Origin: Nitrospinota bacterium
Lineage (GTDB): Bacteria; Nitrospinota; Nitrospinia; Nitrospinales; VA-1
Reading direction: 5' to 3'
NCBI GenBank assembly: GCA_009873655.1
Contig: WAIB01000004.1
Coordinates: forward strand, 74,939 to 119,560
Length of the DNA stretch: 44,622 bases
Both the position numbers and the translations under genes were made by a program. Under the pieces are notes generated by a model. That model worked only from the letters and a program-made list of their open reading frames with translations, had not been told where the DNA came from and did not search any database. This document shows, one piece after another, positions 24,694 through 32,772 of the stretch; positions within the stretch are counted from its first letter, which is position 1; the number at the start of each line of letters is the position of its first letter.

Positions 24694-24729
24694 CCCTTAG
24701 CAGGGAAAGCAAAGGAAGTAACGTAAAAA
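24694..24729 (+). repeat. 36-base direct repeat, right copy
   Basis: A second copy of 24601-24636 with one base difference. It lies in non-coding DNA after maf and starts immediately after the type B hairpin. Confidence 0.85.
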
Positions 24730-24912
24730 GAAGTTCGACGCGCTGACTGGGAGAAAGTCCTTGACAAATCAACGGTTTTAGGCGTTTTTAATTCCTCATA
24801 TTACTGAAATTAACTTGCGCAAATCCGCTGATTATAATTTAATTTAATAAAGAAATAGTTTTAAGGCGTCAAAAAAGCAGGTTGCTCACACGATAACCAG
24901 GCCAAAGCGAGA

Positions 24913-25140
24913 ATGAACAAGAACCAAAACATTCATGAAATTCATGGGAGTTGCAAGAAATGCCAGGGTCCCATCTTTTTAAACAACACGATGGATTGGT
25001 ACGGCAATTCGGTTATCACTCTCAATTGCTGGAATGGACATTACCAGTGGATCAATATAGAAAACCTCGATGCTCATGAAGATTTGGCCCCCGAAACCAA
25101 GCGCGACCTGGTAACCCATATCAGTTTTTTCAATTTGTAA
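24913..25140 (+). CDS. Small protein with CxxC … CxxxH zinc-site pattern
   Basis: A 75-residue protein (MNKNQNIHEIHGSCKKCQG…) with C14, C17, C39 and H43, spacing typical of a small zinc-binding knuckle, and an aromatic-rich core (MDWYGNSV, CWNGHYQW). I recognise no named family. The stop and the next gene's start overlap as TAATG, so it heads a tightly coupled unit with an exported SUMF1-fold protein and an MFS transporter. Metal binding is inferred from residue spacing only. Confidence 0.7.
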   Translation: MNKNQNIHEIHGSCKKCQGPIFLNNTMDWYGNSVITLNCWNGHYQWINIENLDAHEDLAPETKRDLVTHISFFNL

Positions 25141-25928
25141 TGTGCTCCGGTATTGCCAAATACCCCAGATATTTACTCCTTTTATTTTTAGCTGTATTCT
25201 CTTTTACTTCTTCCGCACAGGCTCAAGATAAAATCCCGGAAAATATGGTCTTTATCCCGGAGGGATATTTTCAGATGGGAACCTCATCGGGAAGCGACGA
25301 CGAAAAGCCGATGCATTTCGTTTACACCTCCGGCTACTACATCGATAAATATGAGGTCAGCAATAAAGACTACCAGGCCTTTATGGATGCCACCGGCCAC
25401 CCCGCGCCTGTATTCTGGGACGATCCACGGTTTAACGATCCGGAACAACCCGTCGTCGGAGTAAGTTGGCACGATGCCATGTCCTATGCGAAATGGAAAG
25501 GCCGTCGCCTGCCCACGGAAGCCGAATGGGAAAAAGCCGCTCGTGGCAATGATGGTCGCCTGTGGCCCTGGGGAAGAAAATTTGATAAAGGTTTTTTCTT
25601 TTTTTTCGTGAATATATTTGGTGAACACGACAACTACTCTCACACCGCCCCCGTCAATTATTATCACTCGGGGGTCAGTCCCTTCGGGTTATACAATACC
25701 GCAGGCAACGTATGGGAATGGTGCCTCGACTGGTATGACGAAAAATATTACCAGGTCAGTCCCGAAATCAATCCGGAAGGACCCCAGGGACCCTTAAAAA
25801 TGAAAGTTCTCCGGGGAGGATCCTGGGTCAACAGTATCGAGGGAGTCAAGGTGGTAAAACGTGCCCGGAATTATCCCCACATTAAAAACGAAATATACGG
25901 TTTTCGAACCGTCCTTCCCATTCAGTGA
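25140..25928 (+). CDS. Exported SUMF1/FGE-fold protein lacking the catalytic cysteine pair
   Basis: A 262-residue protein with a signal peptide (to AQA at about residue 28) and one SUMF1/formylglycine-generating-enzyme-type domain: MVFIPEGYFQMGTSSGSDDE, YYIDKYEVSNKDY, PVVGVSWHDAMSYAKWKG, RLPTEAEWEKAARG, GLYNTAGNVWEWCLDWY, LRGGSW, GFRTVLP. True FGEs need two cysteines near the C-terminus. Here that region (KVVKRARNYPHIKNEIYGFRT) has none, so sulfatase activation is unlikely. A pentaphenylalanine run (DKGFFFFFVN) marks an odd low-complexity spot at about 25590-25610. The start overlaps the preceding stop by one base. Confidence 0.85.
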   Translation: MCSGIAKYPRYLLLLFLAVFSFTSSAQAQDKIPENMVFIPEGYFQMGTSSGSDDEKPMHFVYTSGYYIDKYEVSNKDYQAFMDATGHPAPVFWDDPRFNDPEQPVVGVSWHDAMSYAKWKGRRLPTEAEWEKAARGNDGRLWPWGRKFDKGFFFFFVNIFGEHDNYSHTAPVNYYHSGVSPFGLYNTAGNVWEWCLDWYDEKYYQVSPEINPEGPQGPLKMKVLRGGSWVNSIEGVKVVKRARNYPHIKNEIYGFRTVLPIQ

Positions 25929-27136
25929 GCCCCGCTCCCAAAAAACTCGCAATATTCTCCTGGTCTCTTTACGATTTCGCCAATACCATTTTTTCCATGA
26001 ATGTGATCTCTTTGTATTTCGCATTATGGGTGACGGTGGATAAAGGTGGACAGGATATTTTCTACAGCACCGCCCTTTCCCTCTCCATGTTTGCAGTAGC
26101 CGTCAGCGTACCCGTGTTTGGGGCCATCTCCGACAATACCGGAAAACGCCAAGGGCCGTTAACGGCGCTGACTCTCCTTTGTGTTATTTGTACCGCCCTG
26201 ATTGGAGGGGTCGACAACCTTTGGGCGGGCCTGTTCCTTTTTGCCATCGCGAATTATTGTTACCAGTCCGCCCTGGTTTTTTATAACGGAATGATGCCTT
26301 CCGTATCACAGGGAAGCCACGTGGGTCTGGTCTCCGGCTATGGGGTCGCTCTGGGATATTTAGGCTCCATAGCCGGTATGCTTATGGTTAAACCTTATGT
26401 AGATGAAGGCGGGCGCTCTGCCGCTTTTTTACCCACGGCGATGTTGGTACTTTTCTTTGCCCTGCCCTGTTTTTTCTTTGTTAAAGATCCTGAGAAAAAA
26501 CCGATGGTCAAAGTTCAATTTAAAAAGGCTTTTTCAAACCTTAAAGAAACCTTCTCGAAAGTCAAAAGTTACAAGCGCCTGTTTCAGTTCATAACCATCC
26601 ATTTCCTCGTCCTTGATGCGGTAAACACGATTATCGCTTTCATGTCCGTTTACGCAAGCAAGGTAATTGGTTTCAATGGAGACGAGATCATGCAATTTCT
26701 TATCTCCTCAACCGTGGGCGCGATGGTAGGCTCCGTCATTATCGGGTTTCTTGTAAAACATAAAGGAACCACCTGGACTTATTGGCTGGTACTTTGGCTT
26801 TGGATCATTTCACTTTCCCTTGCGGCATTGAGCCAGAGCGAGGCCTTGTTCTGGTGTGTCGGGCCCCTGGCGGGAGTCGGGATGGGAGGCGTCTGGGTGG
26901 TCAGCCGGGCAATTCTCATTGAACTTTCTCCCCCAGAGAAACTGGGTGAGTTTTTCGGGCTCTATGGCTTTGCGGGAAAAGCCGCATCCATATTAGGTCC
27001 CATGCTCTGGGGAAGCGTGGTATGGGCCCTGGATTCAACCCATACTTTAAAATACCGGATCGCTGTCAGCATGCTTCTTTGCCTGGTTCTTGCCGCGGCT
27101 TTTATTTTTCGGAATTTCAACCGGAATATTTCCTGA
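25925..27136 (+). CDS. UMF1 (Atg22-like) family MFS transporter
   Basis: A 403-residue integral membrane protein starting at GTG, overlapping the previous stop by four bases (GTGA). The N-terminal signature FSWSLYDFANTIFSMNV is the hallmark of UMF1/Atg22-like major facilitator proteins. About 12 hydrophobic segments follow, with PVFGAISDNTGKRQGPL as the MFS loop 2-3 motif. Yeast Atg22 exports amino acids from the vacuole, but bacterial substrates are largely uncharacterised. The overlap implies co-translation with the SUMF1-fold protein. Confidence 0.88.
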   Translation: MSPAPKKLAIFSWSLYDFANTIFSMNVISLYFALWVTVDKGGQDIFYSTALSLSMFAVAVSVPVFGAISDNTGKRQGPLTALTLLCVICTALIGGVDNLWAGLFLFAIANYCYQSALVFYNGMMPSVSQGSHVGLVSGYGVALGYLGSIAGMLMVKPYVDEGGRSAAFLPTAMLVLFFALPCFFFVKDPEKKPMVKVQFKKAFSNLKETFSKVKSYKRLFQFITIHFLVLDAVNTIIAFMSVYASKVIGFNGDEIMQFLISSTVGAMVGSVIIGFLVKHKGTTWTYWLVLWLWIISLSLAALSQSEALFWCVGPLAGVGMGGVWVVSRAILIELSPPEKLGEFFGLYGFAGKAASILGPMLWGSVVWALDSTHTLKYRIAVSMLLCLVLAAAFIFRNFNRNIS

Positions 27137-27145
27137 ATAATTAGA

Positions 27146-27174
27146 TTGACATCCACCCTGTGAATGATTAGTTT
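27146..27174 (+). promoter_or_regulatory. Candidate promoter ahead of the SurA-like gene
   Basis: A perfect TTGACA (27146-27151), a 17-base spacer and a weak TAGTTT (27169-27174). It would give a leader of about 55 bases before the next gene. Consensus-based only. Confidence 0.3.
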
Positions 27175-27234
27175 TACCTTTAACAAAGCCCTGAGCTCTA
27201 AAACCAAGATTTTAAAAGCAGAAAGGAACCCTAA

Positions 27235-28236
27235 ATGAGAAGGTTCATTCCTTTAAGTTTTTTGTTTATTTTCAGTATCTTGTCTACAACCCCAGCCTCT
27301 CTGGTCTGGGCGCACTCGGGTCATAAGCATGACGAACTCAAAATCAAACTGCCAAAGGTAGTTGCAAGAGTCAATGACCACGATATAAGCGGAGATGTCA
27401 TATTCCGTGAGCTTAAGAAAGCGGCCATTCAATACAAAAAACGGGGAATGCCCCTGAATGCGGACCAGGAAAAGTCTGCCGCCAAAACACTCATAGACGA
27501 TGAAATAGGCCGTACCCTGCTGGTGCTCAAGGCAAAAGAAACGGGTATCAACGTTTCTGAAAAAATGTTGCTGGATAAGTTGAATGAAGTAAAAGCAAAA
27601 TTTAAATCCGATTCCATATTCGCACATCGACTGGCGGACAGGGGAATGACCGTCGAGCAATATAAGCAGGAACTGGAAATCGACATGTACATGGATCAAC
27701 TGATCAAAAAAGAAATAGAACCGAATATTAAAATCGCTGAAAAAGATTCGCGTGACTATTACGATAAAAACAAAAGGAAATTTAAAACCCAGGAAAAAGT
27801 CCGAGCCAGCATCATGCTTTTAAAATTCAACCCGAAAAAAGGAAAGGCCGGCGAGCAGGCGGTTCTCAAAAAATTCGAGTCGATTCTGGATCAGGTAAAA
27901 AACGGCTCTGACTTCGGTGCTTTGGCACAACAGCATTCGCAAGACAGCCTGGCATCCAAGGGAGGGGATTTAGGGTATTTCACCCGCAAACAGATGCTGC
28001 CTGCTTTCAGCAAACGCGCCTTTAAAATGAAAGTCGGGGAAGTCAGCGAAATATTCAGAACAGGTCATGGTTTCCACATCCTGAAAGTCACAGACCGAAA
28101 ACCGGGAGGCCTCAGTCCTTTTTCTGCAGAAAAGGAAAAAATTGAAAAGTTCCTGGCACAAAAAAAGGTTTCTCAAGCAACCCGTGACTATATTGAAAAA
28201 CTTAAAAAACAAGCCAAGATCAAAACCTATTTCTAG
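27235..28236 (+). CDS. Periplasmic SurA/PpiC-like peptidyl-prolyl isomerase
   Basis: A 333-residue exported protein: signal peptide (MRRFIPLSFLFIFSIL … VWA), a His-rich start of the mature chain (HSGHKHDE), and a SurA-type N-terminal helical domain with VARVNDHDISGDVIF and LIDDEIGRTLLVLKAKE. One parvulin domain follows at about residues 185-285 (VRASIMLLKF, FGALAQQHSQDSLASKGGDLGYF, FRTGHGFHILKV). The C-terminal helix ends the chain. It is the expected outer-membrane-protein chaperone and foldase. The HSGHKHDE segment might bind metal, which is speculation. Confidence 0.88.
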   Translation: MRRFIPLSFLFIFSILSTTPASLVWAHSGHKHDELKIKLPKVVARVNDHDISGDVIFRELKKAAIQYKKRGMPLNADQEKSAAKTLIDDEIGRTLLVLKAKETGINVSEKMLLDKLNEVKAKFKSDSIFAHRLADRGMTVEQYKQELEIDMYMDQLIKKEIEPNIKIAEKDSRDYYDKNKRKFKTQEKVRASIMLLKFNPKKGKAGEQAVLKKFESILDQVKNGSDFGALAQQHSQDSLASKGGDLGYFTRKQMLPAFSKRAFKMKVGEVSEIFRTGHGFHILKVTDRKPGGLSPFSAEKEKIEKFLAQKKVSQATRDYIEKLKKQAKIKTYF

Positions 28237-28263
28237 ATTCAAACCTATCCCAAGTAAAAATTT

Positions 28264-29073
28264 ATGAAAGTAAAACCAGGTACAGAAGAACATAAGGAAC
28301 TCTTTTGCCGGGAGTTCATGGACACCCATAAACCCTTTAAGCCGGAAGAACTGGACTGGCCGGAATTAACAGAGGAAACACTTGAAAAGCTAAAGGGTTT
28401 TCCGATATGGGACTATGCCATTTATACGGAATCCCGCGTAGGCCTCAAACTTTCAGCCTATGCCAAAGTGGTGGAAGATCCTCTCCTTCGTGAAGCCATT
28501 GAACTGCAAGGCTACGAAGAAACGCGTCATGCAGATATTCTACGGTGCTTTTTGAAACAATATGATATTCCCTTTAAAGAGATGCCTCAGCCTCCGCTTG
28601 AGGACGACCTGGAAAAAGGCTTTATGTCGACGGGGGCAGGAGAATGCATCGACTCTTTTTTTGCTTTTGGATTTATTGAGATTTCCAAAGCATCAAATGA
28701 CTACCCTTTGGAACTGATACAAGTAATGGAGCCCATTGTCAAAGAAGAAGCCCGGCATATCATGTTTATCCATAACTGGTTATTATATAAACGCCATTGC
28801 CGGAGTTTCCCCATGCCGCAACTTCATTGGATAAGCACTTTACTGGCCTTTGCTTCTGCAGGTTGGACCCGGCTTATGGATTTGAAAAAAATGGGCGGCA
28901 ATTCATCCTTTACCATTAAGGCAACGGACATAGAAAAATCTTCCATGAGTCCAAAGGCATTCATCAATCTTTGTTACCAGGAAAATAAAAAGAGGCTGGA
29001 AGAATTTGACCCGCGCCTGTACCGCCCCAAGCTCATCCCCCGATTGATGAACCAGGTTCAGTTTTTTCTCTGA
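28264..29073 (+). CDS. Ferritin-like diiron protein
   Basis: A 269-residue soluble protein. The helical core has the ligand set of ferritin-like diiron carboxylates: E56, E86-x-x-H89 (YEETRHADI), E139 (FIEISK) and E162-x-x-H165 (KEEARHIMF). This E, ExxH, E, ExxH order predicts a four-helix bundle with two metal ions. I cannot assign a reaction (oxygenase, oxidase or iron handling). It follows the SurA-like gene by 27 bases on the same strand and may share its transcript. Confidence 0.75.
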   Translation: MKVKPGTEEHKELFCREFMDTHKPFKPEELDWPELTEETLEKLKGFPIWDYAIYTESRVGLKLSAYAKVVEDPLLREAIELQGYEETRHADILRCFLKQYDIPFKEMPQPPLEDDLEKGFMSTGAGECIDSFFAFGFIEISKASNDYPLELIQVMEPIVKEEARHIMFIHNWLLYKRHCRSFPMPQLHWISTLLAFASAGWTRLMDLKKMGGNSSFTIKATDIEKSSMSPKAFINLCYQENKKRLEEFDPRLYRPKLIPRLMNQVQFFL

Positions 29074-29167
29074 TCAACCCCGAAGAAATAGACATATACC
29101 TTTCCCGCTAATCAGCAACATGAGCTCTTAGTTTATGTCGCGAAAACCTTTTCTCCCTCACATAGGG

Positions 29168-29341
29168 TTATTTTTTCTTCGATTTACCGCCATCAACCTG
29201 ATTGAGTTTGCGTTTAACGGTTTTCTGCTTATCCTTCTCGAAATCCACTTTCAGATAAACGCTGTTGTCGAACAACTTGCTAACCGTGCCTTCTTTTTTC
29301 TTACCCGCAAAATCAAACTTGATCTTATCTCCAACTTTCAT
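29168..29341 (-). CDS. 57-residue basic SH3-like small protein
   Basis: A short minus-strand gene starting at the ATG 29339-29341 with a good GAGGTGA ribosome site. It ends at TAA 29168. The product begins MKVGDKIKFDFAGKKKEGTV, continues SKLFDNSVYLKVDFEKDKQK, and ends in a lysine-rich tail (GGKSKKK). The strand pattern VGDKIKFDF…GTV…VYLKVDF resembles small SH3/KOW-like beta barrels found in nucleic-acid-binding proteins, but no family was recognised with certainty. A longer opposite-strand frame covers the same bases but looks non-coding. Confidence 0.72.
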   Translation of the reverse strand: MKVGDKIKFDFAGKKKEGTVSKLFDNSVYLKVDFEKDKQKTVKRKLNQVDGGKSKKK

Positions 29342-29429
29342 AACTCACCTCATATTGAAACCAAAATTATCTTAAATTTTCCATGAAGGCAACGAGATTA
29401 GTGGAAAACAAATCAAGAGTCAAGCTTCG

Positions 29430-29447
29430 CCCTGGCGAGGGAGGCAA
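29430..29447 (+). repeat. Short hairpin repeat, type A, copy near priA
   Basis: CCCT-GGCG-AGGG followed by AGGCAA. A degenerate second copy without the left arm (TTGGCAAGGGTGGCAATT) lies 80 bases on at 29511-29528, matching TGGCGAGGGAGGCAATT at 15 of 17 positions. Confidence 0.5.
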
Positions 29448-29610
29448 TTCCAGCAAACCTATATAAAATAAAAACAAAAATATCATAGGCTACCCTACAG
29501 GTTTAATCTTATTGGCAAGGGTGGCAATTTAAAAGAACTTATAGTAAAAGGGGAAATTGCTTTATAAGCTTTTCAGGTAGGGACCTGTTACCCGCGGCGG
29601 TTCGCCGCTG

Positions 29611-29626
29611 CCCCACGCCCAGTGGG
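29611..29626. repeat. Short hairpin repeat, type B, copy 3
   Basis: CCCAC, loop GCCCA, GTGGG, directly after a GC-rich hairpin. It matches the copies at 20652 and 24678. Confidence 0.55.
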
Positions 29627-29682
29627 TGATACAATCCCCAAAAACCTGGAAATGCCGTTATTCTCAAGCCCTGCAAAATACA

Positions 29683-32151
29683 TTGAACGTGAATCTTTCT
29701 CCTGAAAATCCTTTTGCCGAGGTGGCTTTCAACCTGCCCGTCAAAGAAGTTTTCACCTATAAAATTCCAGATGAGCTCCTGGGAAAAGTCCAGGTGGGTA
29801 TGCGTGTATTTGTTCCCTTTGGCAGGCGTCGTATTACGGGTTATGTGGTCAACCTGGTTTCAAAATGGGATAAAAAAATCCAACTTAAAACCATCAGCGA
29901 CCTTCCCGATACCCAGCCTATTATCCATTCGGAGATTCTTGCTCTGGCAAAATGGTTGAGCGAATATTACCAGTGTTCCTGGGGTGAGGCGATTCGCGCG
30001 GCCCTGCCTGCGGGATTGGACGATGAAAGCCGTGAAGAGTTTTCAATTTCACAGACAGGAATTGATGCGCTAAACAGCGGATCCCTTTCCAACCAAGCGG
30101 TGCTCCTGCTGAGTTTTATTAAAGAAAAGGAAAAGGTCACCCTGAAGCAGTGCCAGAAAGGACTGGGGAAAAAATTCAGCGCTTACTCTCTGGCACATTT
30201 AAAACAGGATGGGCTGGTCAGTTCGTTTGAATCTATCCATAAAAGCACGGTCGGTTACCAATTCACAAAAACCGCTCGTATCAATTCCGGTTTTTCAGAT
30301 ACCGAAAAAATAGAGCCGCTTCTGAAGCGAAGCCCCAAACAGAAAAGGGTATACAACCATTTATTGGAGGGAGAAATCAGCACCGCAGATCTGGAAAAAA
30401 AGGTAAAAGGAAGCGCCGCCGCGCTTAAAGGATTAAAAGAGAAAGGACTGGTTGAAATTTTCACCCGGAAAAGCGAAAGAACCTGCGAGGTGGATTCAAC
30501 TCCGCAACCCATCCGCCCTCCCCTGGAATTCACAGCTGAACAGAAAAAAGTTTTTTCCCAGCTTAGTGATGGAATCAAGCAATCAAAATTTCAACCCTTC
30601 CTGCTGCAGGGTGTAACGGGCAGTGGAAAAACAGAAATTTATATGCGGTGCATCCAGCAGGTTCTGGAGCAGGGGAAAACCGCGATCATGATGGTTCCTG
30701 AAATTTCCCTGACACCTCAAACGGTAGAACGGTTCCACCAGCGGTTTGGAAACCGCGTTGCCATTCTCCACAGTGGATTGTCGCAAAAGGAACGCTTTCT
30801 GGAATGGAAAAAAATTCATGATAAACAGGTTTCCATTGCCGTGGGGGCCCGTTCCGCGGTGTTCGCTCCGTTCACCAACCTGGGTATCATTGTCATTGAC
30901 GAAGAACACGACGGTTCATACAAGCAGGACTCGACCCCGCGTTACCATGCGCGCGACACGGCAGTGATGCGCGCCCATTTACAAAATGCCATCGTACTTT
31001 TAGGATCAGCCACTCCCTCTCTGGAATCGGTTCACAATACACAGCTCGACAAATATAAATACCTTTCACTCAAAAAAAGGGTGGAAGACCGATTGCTTCC
31101 ACTGGTCAGCCTGGTAGATATGAGAAAAGAACGAAAAGAACTTAAAAACTTTTCCATATTATCGGGTCAACTCATTGCCGCAATTCGCGACCGGCTTTCA
31201 AGAAAGGAGCAGGTATTTCTTTTTCTCAATCGACGCGGTACGGCCCGGTATGTTTATTGTCCCGATTGTGGTTACGTTTTGGAATGCAACCATTGCAGTG
31301 TCACCCTGACGTTTCATGGCAAAAGTGATCTGTTGCTCTGCCATTACTGCAACTTCTCGGCCCATATGCCGGCCCACTGCCCCGAATGCCAGGGAAACGT
31401 GATCCGGTTCAGTGGTTTTGGAACGCAAAAACTTGAGGAGGAGACGCTCAAGCTGTTTCCGGAAGCCAAAGTGAGTCGACTGGACAGAGATACGACTCAC
31501 GGAAAAAAAGCATTCGCCAACATGCATCGCAAAATGCACTCCGGCGAAATAGACATTCTCATCGGAACACAAATGATCACCAAGGGGCACGACTTTCCCA
31601 ATGTCACACTCGTGGGTGTGGTCGCAGCGGATACCGCCCTGAATATCCCTGATTTCCGATCATGTGAGCGGGCCTTTCAGTTGATAACGCAAGTGGCGGG
31701 AAGAGCGGGGCGCGGCAAAGTTCCCGGAAAGGTAATCATCCAGACCAACAATCCCGATCATTACATGTTTGATTTTGTAATGGAACACGATGTAGATGCC
31801 TTCCACGACAAGGAAATCAAACTCAGAAAGAGATTGAACTATCCCCCTTTTACGAGAATCATCGCTCTTGAGGTCGTTTGTGAAAACGAGACACAAGGGC
31901 AAAATGTCCTGGGCAAACTCAGGCAATCCCTTTCACGACTTGTTTCAAGGGAAAAATCCGTGGAACTGATCGGCCCCTCCAAAGCGGCTCTTTACCGCTT
32001 GCAAAACAAATTTCGCTGGCATTTATTATTACGTGGCGGAAACATGAAACAAATGCAGAACATTTTGCTAAAATGTCCCCAGCTAAATGAGTCCAAAACC
32101 CGCAACAAAGTCAAAATTACCATCGATGTCGATCCCTTAAACCTCCTTTAA
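29683..32151 (+). CDS. priA: Primosomal protein N' (replication restart helicase PriA)
   Basis: An approximately 822-residue superfamily 2 helicase that reloads the replisome at stalled forks. The start is uncertain: TTG 29683 or GTG 29689 lie just ahead of the conserved N-terminal FAEVAFNLPVKEVFTY. The frame extends back to a GTG at 29626 that sits in a repeat hairpin. Marks are Walker A GVTGSGKTE, the DEAH-type box VIDEEHDGSYKQD, and the eight zinc-binding cysteines in CPDCGYVLECNHC … LLCHYCNF … HCPECQG. The helicase C-terminal motifs (GTQMITKGHDFPNVTLVG, QVAGRAGRG) are also present. All domains are intact. Confidence 0.95.
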   Translation: MNVNLSPENPFAEVAFNLPVKEVFTYKIPDELLGKVQVGMRVFVPFGRRRITGYVVNLVSKWDKKIQLKTISDLPDTQPIIHSEILALAKWLSEYYQCSWGEAIRAALPAGLDDESREEFSISQTGIDALNSGSLSNQAVLLLSFIKEKEKVTLKQCQKGLGKKFSAYSLAHLKQDGLVSSFESIHKSTVGYQFTKTARINSGFSDTEKIEPLLKRSPKQKRVYNHLLEGEISTADLEKKVKGSAAALKGLKEKGLVEIFTRKSERTCEVDSTPQPIRPPLEFTAEQKKVFSQLSDGIKQSKFQPFLLQGVTGSGKTEIYMRCIQQVLEQGKTAIMMVPEISLTPQTVERFHQRFGNRVAILHSGLSQKERFLEWKKIHDKQVSIAVGARSAVFAPFTNLGIIVIDEEHDGSYKQDSTPRYHARDTAVMRAHLQNAIVLLGSATPSLESVHNTQLDKYKYLSLKKRVEDRLLPLVSLVDMRKERKELKNFSILSGQLIAAIRDRLSRKEQVFLFLNRRGTARYVYCPDCGYVLECNHCSVTLTFHGKSDLLLCHYCNFSAHMPAHCPECQGNVIRFSGFGTQKLEEETLKLFPEAKVSRLDRDTTHGKKAFANMHRKMHSGEIDILIGTQMITKGHDFPNVTLVGVVAADTALNIPDFRSCERAFQLITQVAGRAGRGKVPGKVIIQTNNPDHYMFDFVMEHDVDAFHDKEIKLRKRLNYPPFTRIIALEVVCENETQGQNVLGKLRQSLSRLVSREKSVELIGPSKAALYRLQNKFRWHLLLRGGNMKQMQNILLKCPQLNESKTRNKVKITIDVDPLNLL

Positions 32152-32170
32152 TCCTTTAACGTACTCTGAA

Positions 32171-32758
32171 ATGAAATTTTTTAGATCTGCCTACGACTGG
32201 GTACTGCAATGGTCAGCCACTCCTTATGCGTTGCCGGCACTTTGTGCCATTTCTTTTGTCGAATCTTCCTTTTTCCCTGTTCCTCCAGATGTTTTATTGA
32301 TTGCCATGACCGTTGCCGTTCCGGCTTTGTGGATAAGGTTCTCACTTTTTTGTTCGGTTGCCTCCGTTGTCGGCGGAATGTTCGGATATTTCATAGGCTA
32401 CCAGTTCATGGATCTGGCAGGTCAGAAAATTGTGGATTTCTACCACCTGCAGGAAACCTTTGATAAGATTGGCGGACTCTACAACGAACACCAGGGCTGG
32501 GCCGTTGCCGCAGCGGGGTTCACACCCCTTCCCTATAAAATATTCACCCTCGCGGCCGGGACTTTTAAAATAAATTTTCCGACCTTTGTTTTGGCTTCTT
32601 TCATCAGCCGCTCGGCACGCTTTTTCCTGGTGGGGTTTCTCATTTATAAATTTGGTCCCCCCGTCAAAGCGTTGATCGAAAAATATTTCAATATTTTCAC
32701 TATCGTGTTTTTCGTTTTGCTCGTGTTAGGATTTTATTTGTTAAAATTTGTACTTTAG
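32171..32758 (+). CDS. YqaA-type DedA/VTT-domain membrane protein
   Basis: A 195-residue inner-membrane protein with about five hydrophobic segments. Conserved DedA/VTT features are FVESSFFPVPPDVLLIAM near the start, GGMFGYFIGYQF, and the re-entrant FTPLPYKIFTLAAGTFKINFPTF followed by the arginine region FISRSARFFLVG. DedA proteins take part in lipid scrambling and membrane homeostasis; the YqaA subgroup is little studied. It is separated by 20 bases from priA and by 14 bases from cutA, so the three may form one transcript. Confidence 0.86.
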   Translation: MKFFRSAYDWVLQWSATPYALPALCAISFVESSFFPVPPDVLLIAMTVAVPALWIRFSLFCSVASVVGGMFGYFIGYQFMDLAGQKIVDFYHLQETFDKIGGLYNEHQGWAVAAAGFTPLPYKIFTLAAGTFKINFPTFVLASFISRSARFFLVGFLIYKFGPPVKALIEKYFNIFTIVFFVLLVLGFYLLKFVL

Positions 32759-32772
32759 CAAAGGAGGTTCGC

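Larger units (their letters stand above)
24634..24912. other. 279-base intergenic region with repeats
   Basis: It holds the type B hairpin at 24678-24693, the right copy of the 36-base direct repeat, and a consensus TTGACA at 24761-24766 with no good -10 box at standard spacing. It precedes the small zinc-binding-like gene. No terminator is clear after maf. Confidence 0.5.
29342..29682. other. 341-base intergenic region with hairpin repeats
   Basis: It contains a type A hairpin (29430-29447), a related GGCAAGGGTGGCAATT segment (29511-29528), the inverted repeat CAGGT/ACCTG near 29575-29588, a GCGGCG/CGCCGC hairpin near 29594-29608, and a type B hairpin (29611-29626). An open frame into priA begins inside the last of these, but no ribosome site supports that start. 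No RNA gene is recognised. Confidence 0.55.

Noticed and set aside
24601-24729. CRISPR-like repeat pair
   Set aside because: There are only two copies, one inside a coding sequence, with no further units and no cas genes.
25585-25612. Possible frameshift at the T-rich run in the first SUMF1-like gene
   Set aside because: The frame stays open through the run, and domain motifs on both sides are in the same frame. The Phe run is odd but not a break.
29135-29386. An 83-codon plus-strand frame after the diiron protein gene
   Set aside because: The opposite strand encodes a coherent 57-residue protein with a good ribosome site over the same bases; the plus frame has neither.
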